Positions 11,058 to 24,300 of a stretch of DNA of 64,000 bases are shown piece by piece (positions within the stretch are counted from its first letter, which is position 1; each line of letters starts with the position of its first letter). Where the stretch lies: contig NC_033634.1 in NCBI RefSeq assembly GCF_001540865.1, positions 1,354,498 to 1,418,497 on the forward strand. The letters are read 5' to 3'. Both the position numbers and the translations under genes were made by a program. The notes under the pieces were generated by a model, which saw nothing but the letters and a program-made list of their open reading frames with translations, did not search any database and had not been told where the DNA came from. The stretch comes from Ananas comosus (Eukaryota > Streptophyta > Magnoliopsida > Poales > Bromeliaceae).

Positions 11058-12651
11058 ATGGCTACAAAGGAAGGAGAGACACATCTTTCAATAATAGAAC
11101 AAGCAGGGGTTGGGTTTCTTCTCTCTAATGAGGGAGAGGTAAGAGAATCACTTTATTTTTTCTTCTTTTTTTTAAAACTAATATTTAGTTCTCTTTGTGA
11201 TTCTAAGCATTGTTACAAGAATAAGGCGATTTACATACAAGTTTTTACTCAAAAAACAAAAGTTTCGACGCGCCTTCCATCAATATTCTCTATTTTTCTA
11301 TCCATAAGTTCAATGAACTTGTTCCCAATACTTCATATTTTTATACGAAATCAAAACTCAGAAAGTGTTCTAATAAGTGTTTTATTTTAATGTACAAAGA
11401 TATACTAAGAGAAGTTTTAGTCGCATTAATTCGTTCGTGGCCATGAAAGTAGGTTCCTTTATCATGCATCGAAGGGAAGACCACATGCCTCTTCTTCTCA
11501 GCTAACTGGTGCAGGCCCTGCCGAAACTTCACTCCGCGATTAATCCAACTCTACACTGCCCTCAAAAACACAGAAAAGGATGTACAAATCGTCTTTGTCT
11601 CCCTCGACCGCGACGAAAATAGCTTCTTGGATCACTTTAAGCACATGCCATGGCTCGCTGTGCCATTTAACGTCGACATAAGGAGACGGTTGCGCGCAAC
11701 TTTTAAGATCGACCGTATCCCTTCATTGACTCCTTTCGCGCCAAATGGTATGTTGATTGAAGAAGATGCAGTTAAGTTGGTTGAGGACTACGGAATTGAT
11801 GCATTTCCCTTTGATGCTAAGAGGAGAGAGCAGTTGCGGGCTATCGATGAGGCGAAGCGACAAGGAGGGAAAATAGAAGAGCTTCTTGGGTGCAAAGAGA
11901 GAGACTATGCTATCTCCAAAGATGGAAAAAAGGTGAGACAACTGATCTATCTATATATAAAAGCTCTTTGCTACAAGTTTTTGTGCTATGTCATGAAGAG
12001 AGAATTTAGCTATGTGTGGCTTATCTATGCTAAACTCAATCTTTTCCTTCGCAATATTCCTAGGTTCCGATAGTCGAGCTCGCCGGGAAAACAATAGGCC
12101 TCTATTTTGGAGCACAATGGTGCCCGCCATGCCGCGCCTTCACGACAACGCTTGTAGAGGCGTACAACGAGCTAAGGATCTCAAAAAGCGGAGGCTTCGA
12201 GATTGTGCTTATTTCAATGGATCGCGACGAAGAAGAATTCAAATCGAGTCTCGAGAAAGTGCCATGGATTTCAATTCCTTATCACGATAAAACTCGGCAT
12301 GACCTTTGTAGGATCTTCAACATAAAGGGAATTCCGGCCCTCGTGATCCTCGGGCCAGACGGTAAGACTCTAAGGACCGACGGGCGAGCCATAATTTCAA
12401 ATTTTGGCGCGACGGCTTTTCCTTTCACAGAAGCAAAAGTTGCTGAGGCAGAGGAAGCACTTAAGAAGGAAGGAGAGAAGCTGCCACACCAAGTGAAGGA
12501 TCCTAGACATGAGCATGTGCTTAAGTTGGATATTGCTAGATGTTATGTTTGTGATTCATGTAAGAAGCAAGGGAGGTATTGGGTGTTCTCCTGCGCCCGG
12601 TGCGACTTCGATCTTCATCCCTCGTGCATCGAAGAGAATCAGAAACAATGA
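11058..12651 (+). CDS. Nucleoredoxin, two thioredoxin-like domains plus DC1-type zinc finger
   Basis: Thiol-disulfide oxidoreductase of 382 residues, exons 11058-11138, 11453-11932 and 12064-12651, all phase 0 with GT-AG introns. The first thioredoxin-like domain has WCRPC at residues 46-50, the second WCPPC at 206-210. Both lie in LFFSANWC/LYFGAQWC contexts typical of plant nucleoredoxins. The C-terminus has the CYVCDSC...CARCDFDLHPSC metal-binding (DC1/C1-like) pattern. Length and two-domain layout match the NRX2 class (about 390 residues), not the three-domain NRX1. The start at 11058 gives a short N-terminus ending LLSNEGE before VPLSC, as in homologues. It probably reduces or protects oxidised proteins in cytosol or nucleus; the substrate is unknown. 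Confidence 0.93.
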
Positions 12652-12938
12652 GTTATTCTAAGAACAGTAACAAAGAAAGCTATATATGCATGTAGTTATT
12701 TAGTACCATTTTGGTTTTTGTCTGTTTTCACCTTAGTTACACACAGTATGGTAAATGATCACAGCTTGATACACACTCCGCAGTTACTGCTTATTGTCTG
12801 TAAGATGTTTTCTATGCTCTCTATCCATCAGTTTTTTATGGCAATGTTTATGACTTTATGCTCTGTATTTTGTTTGGCAAGTTACAGGGTCAGATTTGCG
12901 TTTAGGGTTCTTCTAGCTAGGCTTCTGGGCATCGTTGT

Positions 12939-13578
12939 TGTTACGACAAGCGCACAAACGAAAACGAAAGTAGCGAACACAAAATAAACAAACCACAAGC
13001 AAAAATAAAAAGAACACACAGATTTCGTGGAAAATTCTTTGCAGAAAAAAAATCACTAGCGAGGGAGGAGAGAATTTCACTGTCGAAGAGGGAATACAAT
13101 GTTCGAAGTACAACCAACCACGATCTGTCGCTTCTAGGGCAAAAACGAGAAAGAAAACTCTTAACGAATTTTGGATCCGATCCGATCCGTACCGCGGGGG
13201 TGGAGCCCCCCACACTTCCTAGCGAATGTCAGCGATGAGCTATGGGCTCGGGCCGAGAGGCTCGAGCCCTCTACTACCCATCACAGACATTCATTNCCAA
13301 CCACGATCTGTCGCTTCTAGGGCAAAAACGAGAAAGAAAACTCTTAACGAATTTTGGATCCGATCCGATCCGTACCGCGGGGGTGGAGCCCACCACACTT
13401 CCTAACGACCGTCAACGATATGCCATGGGTTGGGGACGAGAGGCCCGAGCCCTCCACTACCCATCACAGACATTCATTTTTCCTTCACAAACTTATTTTC
13501 AAATATTGCGCCGCGAAACTGTCTGCGAGTCGAAGTTTCGTACTGACGTCAATTATCAATTTCGAGTCACATCTAACA
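12939..13578 (-). mobile_element. Copia-type solo LTR, long copy with internal duplication
   Basis: The element begins TGTTACGAC and ends TCTAACA on the plus strand, the TG...CA ends of an LTR. It is flanked by GTTGT (12934-12938) and GTTGC (13579-13583), a 5-bp duplication with one mismatch. On the minus strand it starts TGTTAGATGTG and contains the R/U5-like stretch leading to TTTTCCACG, as in many plant Ty1/copia LTRs. It is related to the copy at 40570-40927. It holds two 182-bp units (13114-13295 and 13297-13478) separated by a single N, which may be an assembly join. No internal retroelement domain is present. Confidence 0.75.
13296..13296. other. Single-N assembly mark
   Basis: One undetermined base between two similar 182-bp units of the solo LTR. 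The sequence across this point may not be contiguous in the genome. Confidence 0.9.
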
Positions 13579-14121
13579 GTTGCGATTGCAGCTGCAGTGG
13601 TACCGGTCGCAATCGCAAAATATAGCTGAAGATAAGTTTTCACTGTCTCACTACACAGTAGCAGAGGCTCAGCAACACAAGCCAGGCCAAACAGACCCTT
13701 AGTATAGAAAATGAAACGTCCAAGTCAAATCGAAATCAAGGGGTCAAATTTAAAAACGGAAAAAAAAAATCTAGTTTTTTTTTTTTTTTTTTCCTATTTT
13801 ATCTGACATAGAGTTGTGATTATTGATTTAGTCAACAAGAGTCCAACTGTAAACTAGATTTTATTGAGCTGGTCAAGTTGTTGAAGAGCCTCTAAGTTTA
13901 GAGCCACGAATTGGACACAGCCGAAGTATCTCCTTGGGTTTTACCAAAATAAGCAAATTTGAAGTGCTAAAAAAAAAAAAACAAACGCGCATGTCTCAAT
14001 TATACCAACTCTTACACACCCCTCCGAACTCAATGCGTAGCCTCATAAAAATGGTTAAAGCATCTCCCTGTAGGTTCCCTCTCAAAAAAACTGCTTCAAA
14101 AACTGCTCCTCCTTGGCCCCC

Positions 14122-14124
<3 letters not shown>

Positions 14125-14158
<34 letters not shown>
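14125..14158. repeat. (GA)n microsatellite
   Basis: Long pure GA run about 90 bp upstream of the USP-kinase start codon, in its promoter or leader. Confidence 0.92.
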
Positions 14159-14161
<3 letters not shown>

Positions 14162-14243
14162 GTGGTGCTTTTTTGAGTGTGTAATAAGATTGTTTATGAT
14201 CGCGTCGACATCGTGCTGAAGAAGAGAAGAGAGGATCAAGAGA

Positions 14244-17200
14244 ATGAGCCAGAGAGATTACAGTGAGGGCGCGGCGTTCCCGTTAGTTGCGGTTGCCATT
14301 GACAAGGACAAAGGGAGCCAAAATGCATTGAAGTGGGCTCTAGACAACATCATCTCTAGAGGCCAAACCATTACCCTCATCCATGTTAATACCGGCAAGA
14401 CACCTTCTTGTAAGTCTCTGTCTCTCTCCCCCTTTCTCACATTTCACATATAAGACGCGCAGGCAAGCACATAAATCTACGGCACAAACAGATAAAACAG
14501 CAAAAATGGCGAAAAGAACACAAGTTGTGGGGGTCAGGGAAAAATCCAATCTAATAACAAGCAAGGTGGCAATACTGAGTTAACTGATTACAGCAATTTC
14601 GGTTATGGATGCTTATATTTTCGCACCGTGTAGATTAAAGTAAATAGTAGTACAAGACAATCTAAAATGGCAACCCAGGAACCGCCATGAGCACATACAA
14701 GTATTTGAAAAAATAGCAAATATTTTATACAAACACAATTGCTAACTACGCCTTTTTTTGCTTACGATGTGATACAGCGGGGCTTCAAGAGGATTCTGCA
14801 AATGGCGCGAGGGACATATTCATTCCCTTCAGAATTTTCTGCAAAAGAAAAGATGTGAGTTACCCTCTGCTAAAATTTCTTCACCGCAAGCATCAAAGTT
14901 TGTAAAATTTAACCTTATTCTTCAATATTTTCTCTTACTAGTATCTCGTAAAGATGTGTAAAAAGAGAAATTGCATTACGCGTTAATCAGAAACATATAC
15001 TTAAACCAAAAATAGAAATAATCTTTTCGACAAAACTGAACATATACATGGATGAAGATAGGCATATTTCGGCAAAAGAACAATGCTGTTGTAGATTCTG
15101 AGCTTGTGACCTTTCTCTTACCAGCACTTTATCATTATTGGCATTTCAATGGTCTTCATAAATCACCAGATTCTCCTTCATTGTTAGCTTTATATGTTAC
15201 AGCAGGCTTTTGCTAAAATTTCCCTGTTTGATTTCAAAAGCACGTAAAAACAAAGGTTCTCCCTTCATCTTCTTAAAGCTGCAATCTGGATTCAAAAAAT
15301 ACTGTTATTATCAAATGGAAGCAACCGGGAATCCAATATGCTCACCTCAGATCAAATACAGAGAAAACAAGATGAAAACTTATTAACTTGGCCTAATTCA
15401 AATGCAATAATGTCATTTAGAAGTTACTGAGCATAGAAAGATAATTCATAGACGCTACAAAAACCATCGCAACAACCAACTTTGCATATTCTTCGGCAGG
15501 TACACTGCAAAGACATAATACTGGATGAAACTGATGTAGCAAAGGCAGTTATAGAATTCATCTCACATGCTGCAATCGAAAAGCTCGCCGTTGGGGCGCC
15601 ATCAAGAGGTTTTGTCAGGTAAAAGTTTACGATTCAGAACAATTTACCTCATAAAATCTCTTAAAGGCACCGCCTAAAAATTTTTTATTCATCATTTTTC
15701 TTGTCTCAAAGATTTAAAGGCACAGATGTATCAACCAGTATTTCAAGAAATGCACCCGATTTTTGCACCGTCTATGTAATCTCGAAAGGTAAGGTGTCTT
15801 CCCAGCGGAATGCAGTTCGAGCCGCACCAGCTGTGTCGCCGCTCCGTGCTCAAATCCAAAACCAATCAAGTATCAAACCCGACTTAGTAAACCAACAAAG
15901 TTTAAATGCAACGAAAGGTTTGTTTCTTTATAGTTGCACTTGGCTTTGAATGGAAAAAAGGCCCTTCTTTTATTTCTAATCAATCTGATTGTGAAATTTT
16001 CTATTACCAGCTGAGGCAGCATGGGAGACTCGGAATCCGTACACTGAGAAGGATTCGATCAGGTATTTTCTTTTATTATTTTTTTGACTAAAGAAGCAAG
16101 AAATTCTTTCATAAAAAAAAACATTTTTCATATTGCACCTATTGTCCCGTATCACCTAACTGAGCACTAATAAAGGCTAACCAAGCAGTGAAATCTTGTA
16201 GTCTAATGGAGTAATATATGAGTTTCAATATTTCAGGAGTGGAAATTGAAAATGATGATACTTGTTGGTTCCTGCTACTTATTTTTTCACATAAAAAGGA
16301 TGATATAATATTGCAAGAAATAACAAGTTATCTCTCCCCAATACCAAATTACAAGATAGATATATACATGGAACAGGTCACCTTTCGGCAGGGGAGGACG
16401 CTACCCGGCATCAAGAATGAGCGGCGAGATGATGCCAGAAAGCGACATATCATTTGTGAGTAACGGAAGGCCGAGTACAGATCGTGGCTTTAATGCAAGG
16501 TTATCAAATATGTCGGACAGTTTTGATCGGAGCTTCGAGATGATGCAGTCACCGCAAAACAACATAATGAACGAATTCTCTTCAGCTTCTTTTGAGAGCT
16601 CTTCATCCCATGGTGTGACGGTAATGCACATACACCACACCCTATGAAAACAAAGTTTAAAATAAGCTCATGTTCTGCGAAGAAACTAAAGAGATATTTA
16701 CACAGATACACACACATAAATACACACACACACATTTATATATATTCCTGCATTTTGAAGGAATATAAGTGTTTGTGCATGCAAAACTCCGGCAAAAGAC
16801 AGATGTAACTGATCATTATAAAGTATTATTAATCTAACTGATCATTATAAAGTATTATTAATCAAATAAATTGCCGTAACTCGTTGCAATAAAAAAGAAG
16901 TATACCATTCTTAGTCATTGTAACATTGACAAGGCTTTCTCTGAACATGCAGGAAGATATAGAAGCCGAGATGAAGAGGCTGCGGCTAGAACTTAAGCAA
17001 ACTATGGATATGTACAGTACAGCCTGCAGAGAAGCACTTGTGGCTAAACAAAAGGTAAGAGTATCGCTTTACCACATATATTGTGATACTACATACATTG
17101 TGGAAGTTCCACATTATATCTGGAAATACTTTAACATGTTAGTATATATGGATATTTTTAAGGATAAATACTCCATCACATATTCTAAACAATAATCTCA

Positions 17201-19770
17201 GATTTGGTAGCTGAATCAGAGAATATCATTCAACTCTTTTTTGCCCCTACTTTTGCTGTATCATCAGTCTAGAAATATTCAATAGCTAGACTTTTCAAAT
17301 AAAGGAAAAAAACGAAAGAGGACTTCTTACTGAGAATGAAACTACATTGCAGGCAATGGAGCTCCACCGGTGGAAGCTGGAGGAAGCACACCGGCTGGGA
17401 GAAGCTCGGCTGGCGGAAGAAGCAGCTTTGGCGTTAGCTGAGAAAGAGAGGACAAAGTGCATGGCGGCACTGGAAGCAGCCGAAGCCTCGAAGAGGATCG
17501 CAGAGTTAGAAGCACAAAAACGAATCAATGCAGAGAAAAAAGCACTTCAAGAATCCGAAGAGAAGAAGAAGGCGCTCTCTGCTTTGGCACAGACGGATGC
17601 GAGGTACAGGAAGTACTCTATAGTAGAGATAGAAGCAGCAACAGATTACTTTGCGGATAGCCGTAAAATCGGAGAAGGGGGATATGGGCCAGTGTATAAA
17701 TGTTATCTGGATCACACACCAGTTGCAATTAAGGTTCTCCGTCCAGATGCAGCTCAAGGGAGAGAACAATTTCAGCAAGAGGTATAACTTATAAGAATCT
17801 CGAGAGCTACTTAAATACACTGCAGATACATAATTATGCAAACAGATTATGTAACAAATGGACTGTATAAAATGCAGAGCTGGCAAATCCAAAGGTACTC
17901 AAATAAAATAATGCAATTTTTGCATAAACAAATCCATTTGTTTGAATTTGCTAAATAACACTCTTTGTTTTTGTGCATATTTTTAAACAATCAATGCGCA
18001 ATTTTCAACTAAGGTCGCAAACTTTATTCCTAAAAGTTTCAAAGTCGGCTAAATTTGCAACAATGACAAGTGTCACATTTATTTTTCGAAAAATGAAAAA
18101 TAACAGTTTCTTTTGTGCAAAATAACTAGAATGGACAACTGATGCAGTAATGGCTTTATGCTAACATGTAAAAAATCATGCAAATACACAGGTTGAAATA
18201 TTAAGCTGCATCAGGCACCCAAATATGGTTCTCCTTCTGGGTGCATGCCCAGAATACGGTTGCCTTGTCTACGAATACATGGCTAATGGAAGCTTAGAAG
18301 ACCGTCTGTTCCGCCGCGGGAACACACCACCCATACCTTGGCAGCACAGGTTCCGCATAAGCGCAGAGATCGGCACAGGCCTCCTCTTCCTGCACCAAAC
18401 AAAGCCCGAACCATTAGTCCACCGTGACCTCAAGCCCGCGAACATCCTCCTGGACAGAAACTACGTCAGCAAGATCAGCGACGTGGGCCTGGCACGCCTC
18501 GTCCCTCCATCAGTTGCAAACAATGTAACACAATATAGAATGACCTCAACAGCCGGAACATTCTGTTATATTGATCCTGAATACCAGCAAACTGGAATGC
18601 TTGGTATAAAGTCGGATATATATTCTCTCGGAATTCTTTTGCTTCAGCTGATTACAGCGAAACCACCAATGGGGTTGACACACTATGTGGAAAGGGCGAT
18701 CGAGAAGGGAACATTTAGGGAAATGTTGGATCCAACAGTGGCAGACTGGCCGGTGGAGGATGCCTGCCGGTTAGCGGAGGTGGCACTGAAGTGTGCTGAA
18801 TTGAGAAGGAAAGACCGGCCAGATTTGGGGACGGTGGTTCTGCCTGAGCTTAATAGATTGAGAGCACTCGGAGAGGAGAATCTGCAGTTTTGTGTCATGG
18901 GGAGTAGCTCAACTGCAACGTCCTTTAGTGGGCAGTTTTCCATGCCGGTAAGTTTGATAGATTTGCACTAGAGGCAATAACAAAGCATAAAAAAAAAAAT
19001 TGTAAATACACGAGTAACACTGCAGATATATCAAAATATACCAAAATGTAGTTGAAGAGCTGACTTTCTACACGTGGGAGTCAGCGAGTGGTTTAACTTT
19101 TCAGACTTGATGTCCACGCTAAGCATCATGACTGAAATTTTAAAATCCGAAGCCTAACTAGCTGCCACGGTTGAGAAGTGGGCTCGTCAACTATACTTTT
19201 GAGTAATTTTATGGGATATCCAGTTTCTTTTATGATTTTATGCAAAGAAAAATTGAAAGATCTGATACTTCAGTATGTCTTCAGGAAGGGAAAATCCTCT
19301 TCTATTGAAACATAAGTTGCTAGTTAAACATCAAATAACACTCATACCCCAAAATATACTGTTAAACTACATCGACAATACATAAGTTTTGGACGGTTCC
19401 ATAGGATTTCCCAATTCTGGACACTGCTGTGGCAGCTCTTCAGATAAATAATCAGCACTTACGCTTGATAGCTTCATACTATCTAAAATTATGGCAATAG
19501 TAGTATGGAACAACATATAAGAGATCACTAGTGTCGGCACTGAATCTTCTTAATCAATCTCTTACAGTACATTGTATTATTCTTTATAGAGAGGTATAAA
19601 GAATGAGCGACATATCGTATTTAGTAATTACTGAACAGTGAATATAAGGCAAGCAAGAGTAATATGTGCTACATTCTACTTTTCTATTTCAGGATTTTAT
19701 GACTGACGCTAATCCGACACAATCTGGATATGAAAGCTCCAGAAGCCGATCAAGTGCATACTATTCCTGA
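14244..19770 (+). CDS. USP-domain receptor-like cytoplasmic kinase
   Basis: Predicted 742-residue protein from ten exons: 14244-14409, 14778-14854, 15500-15618, 15712-15917, 16011-16062, 16377-16620, 16953-17054, 17353-17781, 18192-18947, 19693-19770. All junctions are GT-AG and keep frame. The N-terminus is a universal-stress-protein (adenine nucleotide alpha hydrolase-like) fold: VAVAIDKDKGSQNALKWALD and IEKLAVGAPSRG. A Ser-rich linker and a strongly charged coiled coil (residues about 290-400) follow. The kinase domain has GEGGYG at 429-434, Lys449 in VAIK, HRD at 542-544 and DVG at 562-564 instead of DFG. No signal peptide or membrane segment is seen. The ligand bound by the USP domain and the substrates are unknown. 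It resembles Arabidopsis At4g31230-type kinases; it lacks a U-box. Confidence 0.93.
16806..16863. repeat. Perfect 29-bp tandem duplication
   Basis: The unit starting TAACTGATCATTATAAAG occurs twice head to tail in an intron of the USP kinase. The identity implies a recent duplication. Confidence 0.95.
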
Positions 19771-21300
19771 CGGATTGGGAGCAAAACCAATTCATGGTAT
19801 ACGTTTTATATCCCAACTGTACCAAACTTTGCTAATGCTTTGAGGTTGACATAATTTGCGGAAAGTATTTTTATTAATAGCGGCTATTTCAGGCAGCTTT
19901 GTTACCACATCGGAAAAGAGAATTCTACCTTAAATCTGCTTTTCACGGCCGAATAGATGTGCTTCTCAGCTGTTGGTTCTTTTCGTAGAGGCAATATTGG
20001 CTTAAGCATGCGGAGGAGGAACAAAACTACCGAACTTCTGAAGCAATAAAACGGCGAAGAAAGTTTAATACGACTATATTTTTTATTGATTGGACTAAAG
20101 CTTACATGAAAAGCAGTTGTATATCACAATTACACCAAAAGCTATAGGCAAAGAAGTTCTTTCTGTACAAACAAATTCTAATTTAAATCGGTTGTAAACA
20201 ATGACAATATCTCTCTCTTTAAATGAATTATGAGATTGACAGGTTATATAAAATATATGGTAAGAGATGTATAACTCACTAGAACACACTAAGAAGGCAA
20301 GTTGCATCCCTACAAATACAAATAACTTGGCACAATACTACAAGAGTTTGTACTAAATTGCATTTACAAGCAATCCTCTCATAATTCTATGGCATATTTC
20401 ATCAAACACCTTGTGTGCAAGAATAGCTAAAGAAACAACAACACACTGGATAAGACGACCTCAGCAGGGTACTATTGGATGCTTTTAAACTCAAATAATC
20501 AATAAATATATTAGTATTTTGACAATCAAATATGCTATTTCATAGTTGAAAGTAAACTGCATCATTTACTGCCACTTTACTTCCGATAATAGGGCATCGA
20601 AATTGGCGATCGGTATCGTTAAATACGATTTACAGTATTTGAACTTTACTAGATAAATAATATTATAAAATCACCGAATTCAATTTTTAGAAAGTTCAAA
20701 ATAATCTAAATTTATTTAACAGTACCTACCATCAATTCGAATGCCTGATTACCGAAAATGAGGAGAAAGTAAATATAATGTTTACTTTGGAAAAAAAAAA
20801 AAAGAAGAGTATTCTAACTTTACACCTACATAAATGCACATGGTAAAACCACAATACACATTTTATTTTATTTTAATATTATTTGGTGCTAAATATTACC
20901 TTAGTCCCTTCCATTGGCTGTGAAAAGACGATCCTGGTTATTTTTGTTTTTGTCCTATGATTAGCCCAATCTATTTCTTAATGCAAAAAGAAAAAGAAAA
21001 AAAAAAAACCAAGCAACTATGATTACGGGTTCGAGTATGAACCCGATAACCGTAGCCGAATCCGACACCCTCGACCCGCCGCGTATAAAAAAAAAAAAAA
21101 AANTCTCCTCCCTTCGATCGGTGTGTTACGCTGTTATAGGACTCTTTCACCGCTCCTTGCTCCCTCCGCAAGTAAACCCTTCTCTCGCTCTCTTTCTCTC
21201 TCTCCTCCCCCTTCTTTCTCTCTCTTTCTCTCTCTCTCTCCTCGTTGTCCCAACGACAGAGGCGGCGCCGCCACCGCACGGGCACCGGAGGAAGGCCGAG
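19771..21300. other. Spacer between USP kinase and RPN2
   Basis: It holds the kinase 3' UTR, then AT-rich DNA with no recognised gene or element. The last 200 bp are CT-rich and are the likely leader of RPN2. A single N follows a poly-A run at 21103. Confidence 0.6.
21103..21103. other. Single-N assembly mark
   Basis: One N at the end of a poly-A tract about 200 bp upstream of the RPN2 start. It is probably an unresolved homopolymer or a contig join in the RPN2 promoter. Confidence 0.9.
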
Positions 21301-24300
21301 ATGGCGGTGGTGAGCTCCGCGAGCGGGCTCCTCGCGATGCTCCACGAGCCGCACCCAGAGCTCAAGCTCCACGCGCTCGCCAACCTCAACTCCCACGTCC
21401 ACCTCTTCTGGCCCGAGATCTCCACCAGCGTGCCCACCATGTGAGCATCCACGCTAACCCTAACCTAACCCTAGCGCCGTTCCCGATCCCGATCTGTTGT
21501 CGAGGAAAAATTTTAGTCCTTGTACTGTTTTTGATCGTATTTAGGTTTGGATTAAGTTTTTTTTCTGTTGAAATAACGGGAAAATGTGTGATTTTGTTAT
21601 GAATTTTGTTGTCTTCGTTTGAGGGATTGGAGTTCGTTAGGCGAAACTTTTTTGTCTGCTTATTGATTTGAGATGTAGGGAAAGGAAAAGTTGTGATCTT
21701 GTAAAGTTGTTTTCTTTCTCTAGTGTTAAAAAAACTGCTGGAAAAAACTGAAATTTCTTACTTACTAGTAAGGAATTGGTCGAAGTTTACTAACCAAAAC
21801 CCAAATTTGCTTTGTGATTTAGCAAAATGGTGAAGGCGATTTCAGTTGCATAGTATAGGTCTTTTTAACCTCTGTTATTTGTGTTTGCATTTGGTTTCTT
21901 TTCCTTTTGCTGGTTTTAGTGGAAAAATTGCTCATTTACGATGATTCATGTTATATATTTATGAATTGGTTGAAACTATTGTCCTTTCTACGACTCATTT
22001 GTTGCTTTGTATTGCCAGAGAGAGTTTGTATGAAGATGAGGAATTTAATCAACGGCAACTTGCTGCATTGGTTGTTTCTAAGGTAACATTATTTAGTTTT
22101 TCCTCTAATGGCATGGAATTTTGTTCATATATAATTTTTTTTCTTTGGGAGTCATTAGATTTCACAGCTGTCATTTCTCTATGCAGGTCTTTTACTACCT
22201 CGGTGAACTTAATGACTCATTGTCATATGCGCTCGGTGCTGGACCGCTGTTTGACGTGTCCGAGGATTCTGATTATGCTCATACACTTCTAGGTTGAAAT
22301 CTACTTCAATTATAATGATCTTGTAGTATCTTCTATGTGTGGGTTTGGTCTAATGTGACATTTTCTGCTTTCTGTAGCTAAAGCTCTAGATGAATATGCT
22401 AGCCTCAAGTTGAATCCTTCAAAATCTGCTGATGAAGAAGCAAAAGTGGATCCCAGATTAGAGGCTATTGTGGAAAGAATGCTGGACAAGTACGTCATTT
22501 TCCTGTGCTTGTTCAACTCTCTCTCATGCATCAGCTACCCCATGGATCTATTCCAAATTTATAAATCATCCCCATATTGTTTGTGACAGGTGTATTTTGG
22601 ATGGAAAATATCAGCAAGCCATGGGAATGGCTGTTGAATGCAGGAGATTGGATAAGTTGGAGGAAGCGATCACTCGCAGTGATAACCTTCATGGTGCTCT
22701 TTCATATTGCATTAATCTTTCCCATCAGTTTGTTAACCATCGAGAATACCGTTGTGAGGTAGGTTCTTGGTGATGATAATGCTCCGCTCTTCAAGTTTGT
22801 ATGTATGCATTGCAATTTTAGCTGCTATGGGTGCTTTGAAAGTACATACATATTATCTCTAAGCTTTTCACTGGTTTGAACTAGCATTTTAGAAAAATTC
22901 CTGTTTCTCTTGATCACAATCATTTCTTTAAGAAGCTTTAGGGAAAATCTACTTTGTCTTAACAGATCATTTGTTATTTAGCTGTATGGTTCTTTTTAGG
23001 ATACAACCAGATAAGCCTATTGCTTTGTATGGAAGACAAAGTCTTATAAAACTGTTTAAGAGTATGCTTAAATTAATGATAATAGGTCCCGTTAAATTTA
23101 ATTTTTAAGAAAATGTAGTCTACTTATATGCATGTAGATGTATGCGGTAATCAAGATTTAGTCCTGTACACTACACGAACATTGAACATTGTTGGCACTG
23201 AAATGACATGAAGAATGGGTTTGTGCAACTTGTTGTGCTCCTTGTGCAGGTGTTTGATTTTTGGCTTCTATGTATCCACATATAGTTTTAATGCCCTTGT
23301 TCTTCTGCTTCCTCTGGTTACAGGTTCTTCGCCTTCTTGTTAAAATATATCAAAGATTGCCTTCTCCCGATTACTTGAGTATTTGCCAGTGTCTTATGTT
23401 TTTAAATGATCCCGAGGCTGTTGCAAACATTTTGGAGAAGCTTCTCTCTGGAACCAAGGTATTTCATTTTTAGCTTTTCTGTCCTCTGCATTATAAAGGA
23501 CTAACATATTGTGGTTCTATGCTTTTTCAGGATGATGCTCTCTTAGCATTTCAGATTGCTTTTGATCTTGTAGAAAATGAAAATCAAGCCTTTCTCCTAA
23601 ACGTCAGGAATCGTCTCCCAACTTTGAGGCCTCAATCTCCTAGCCAAGGAAACCCTAGTCCTGAATCCACTCTACCTAGTTCCCAAAATGGTACTGTAGG
23701 TGCGGACAGCTCGGTTGCTGCTGAAGATGTCCATATGAATGTGGATTCTCAAACTCCGAATGGGAATGCTCGCGTTGTGGATCCAAATGAAGTCGCATAT
23801 GCAGATAGGCTTGCGAAAATCAAAGGAATATTGTCGGGAGAGATGTCAATTCAGCTGACTTTACAATTTTTATATAGCCACAATAGGTGAACATCCCCAT
23901 TCTTCCCCAAGTATTTTGATATTTGCCATTACCTTGAATTTTGTTAAACTGGAATTTGTCAGTGACTGGTGTGATTGTTCTTCTTAACAGGTCAGATCTT
24001 TTGATTTTGAAGACGATTAAACAATCAGTGGAAATGAGAAACAGTGTTTGCCACAGTGCAACTATATGTGCAAACGCAATAATGCATGCTGGAACAACAG
24101 TAGACACCTTCCTTAGGGAAAACCTGGTACCATTATGTCTTAATTTTTCTTTATGATAATGTCGTGCAATAATATCTCTGGATTTTCACATTATCTACTC
24201 CATGGCAGGAATGGTTGAGCAGAGCAACAAATTGGGCAAAGTTTAGTGCTACTGCTGGATTAGGCGTAATTCACAGAGGCCACCTTCAACAAGGCAGGTC

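Larger units (their letters stand above)
12652..14243. other. Spacer between nucleoredoxin and USP-kinase genes
   Basis: It contains the nucleoredoxin 3' UTR, a copia-type solo LTR (listed), a poly-T run near 13770 and a GA microsatellite just before the kinase start. Short reading frames inside the LTR are not genes. Confidence 0.6.

Noticed and set aside
12913..13629. Several overlapping ORFs on both strands
   Set aside because: They lie in the copia-type solo LTR and its duplicated units; one crosses an N. No domain is present.
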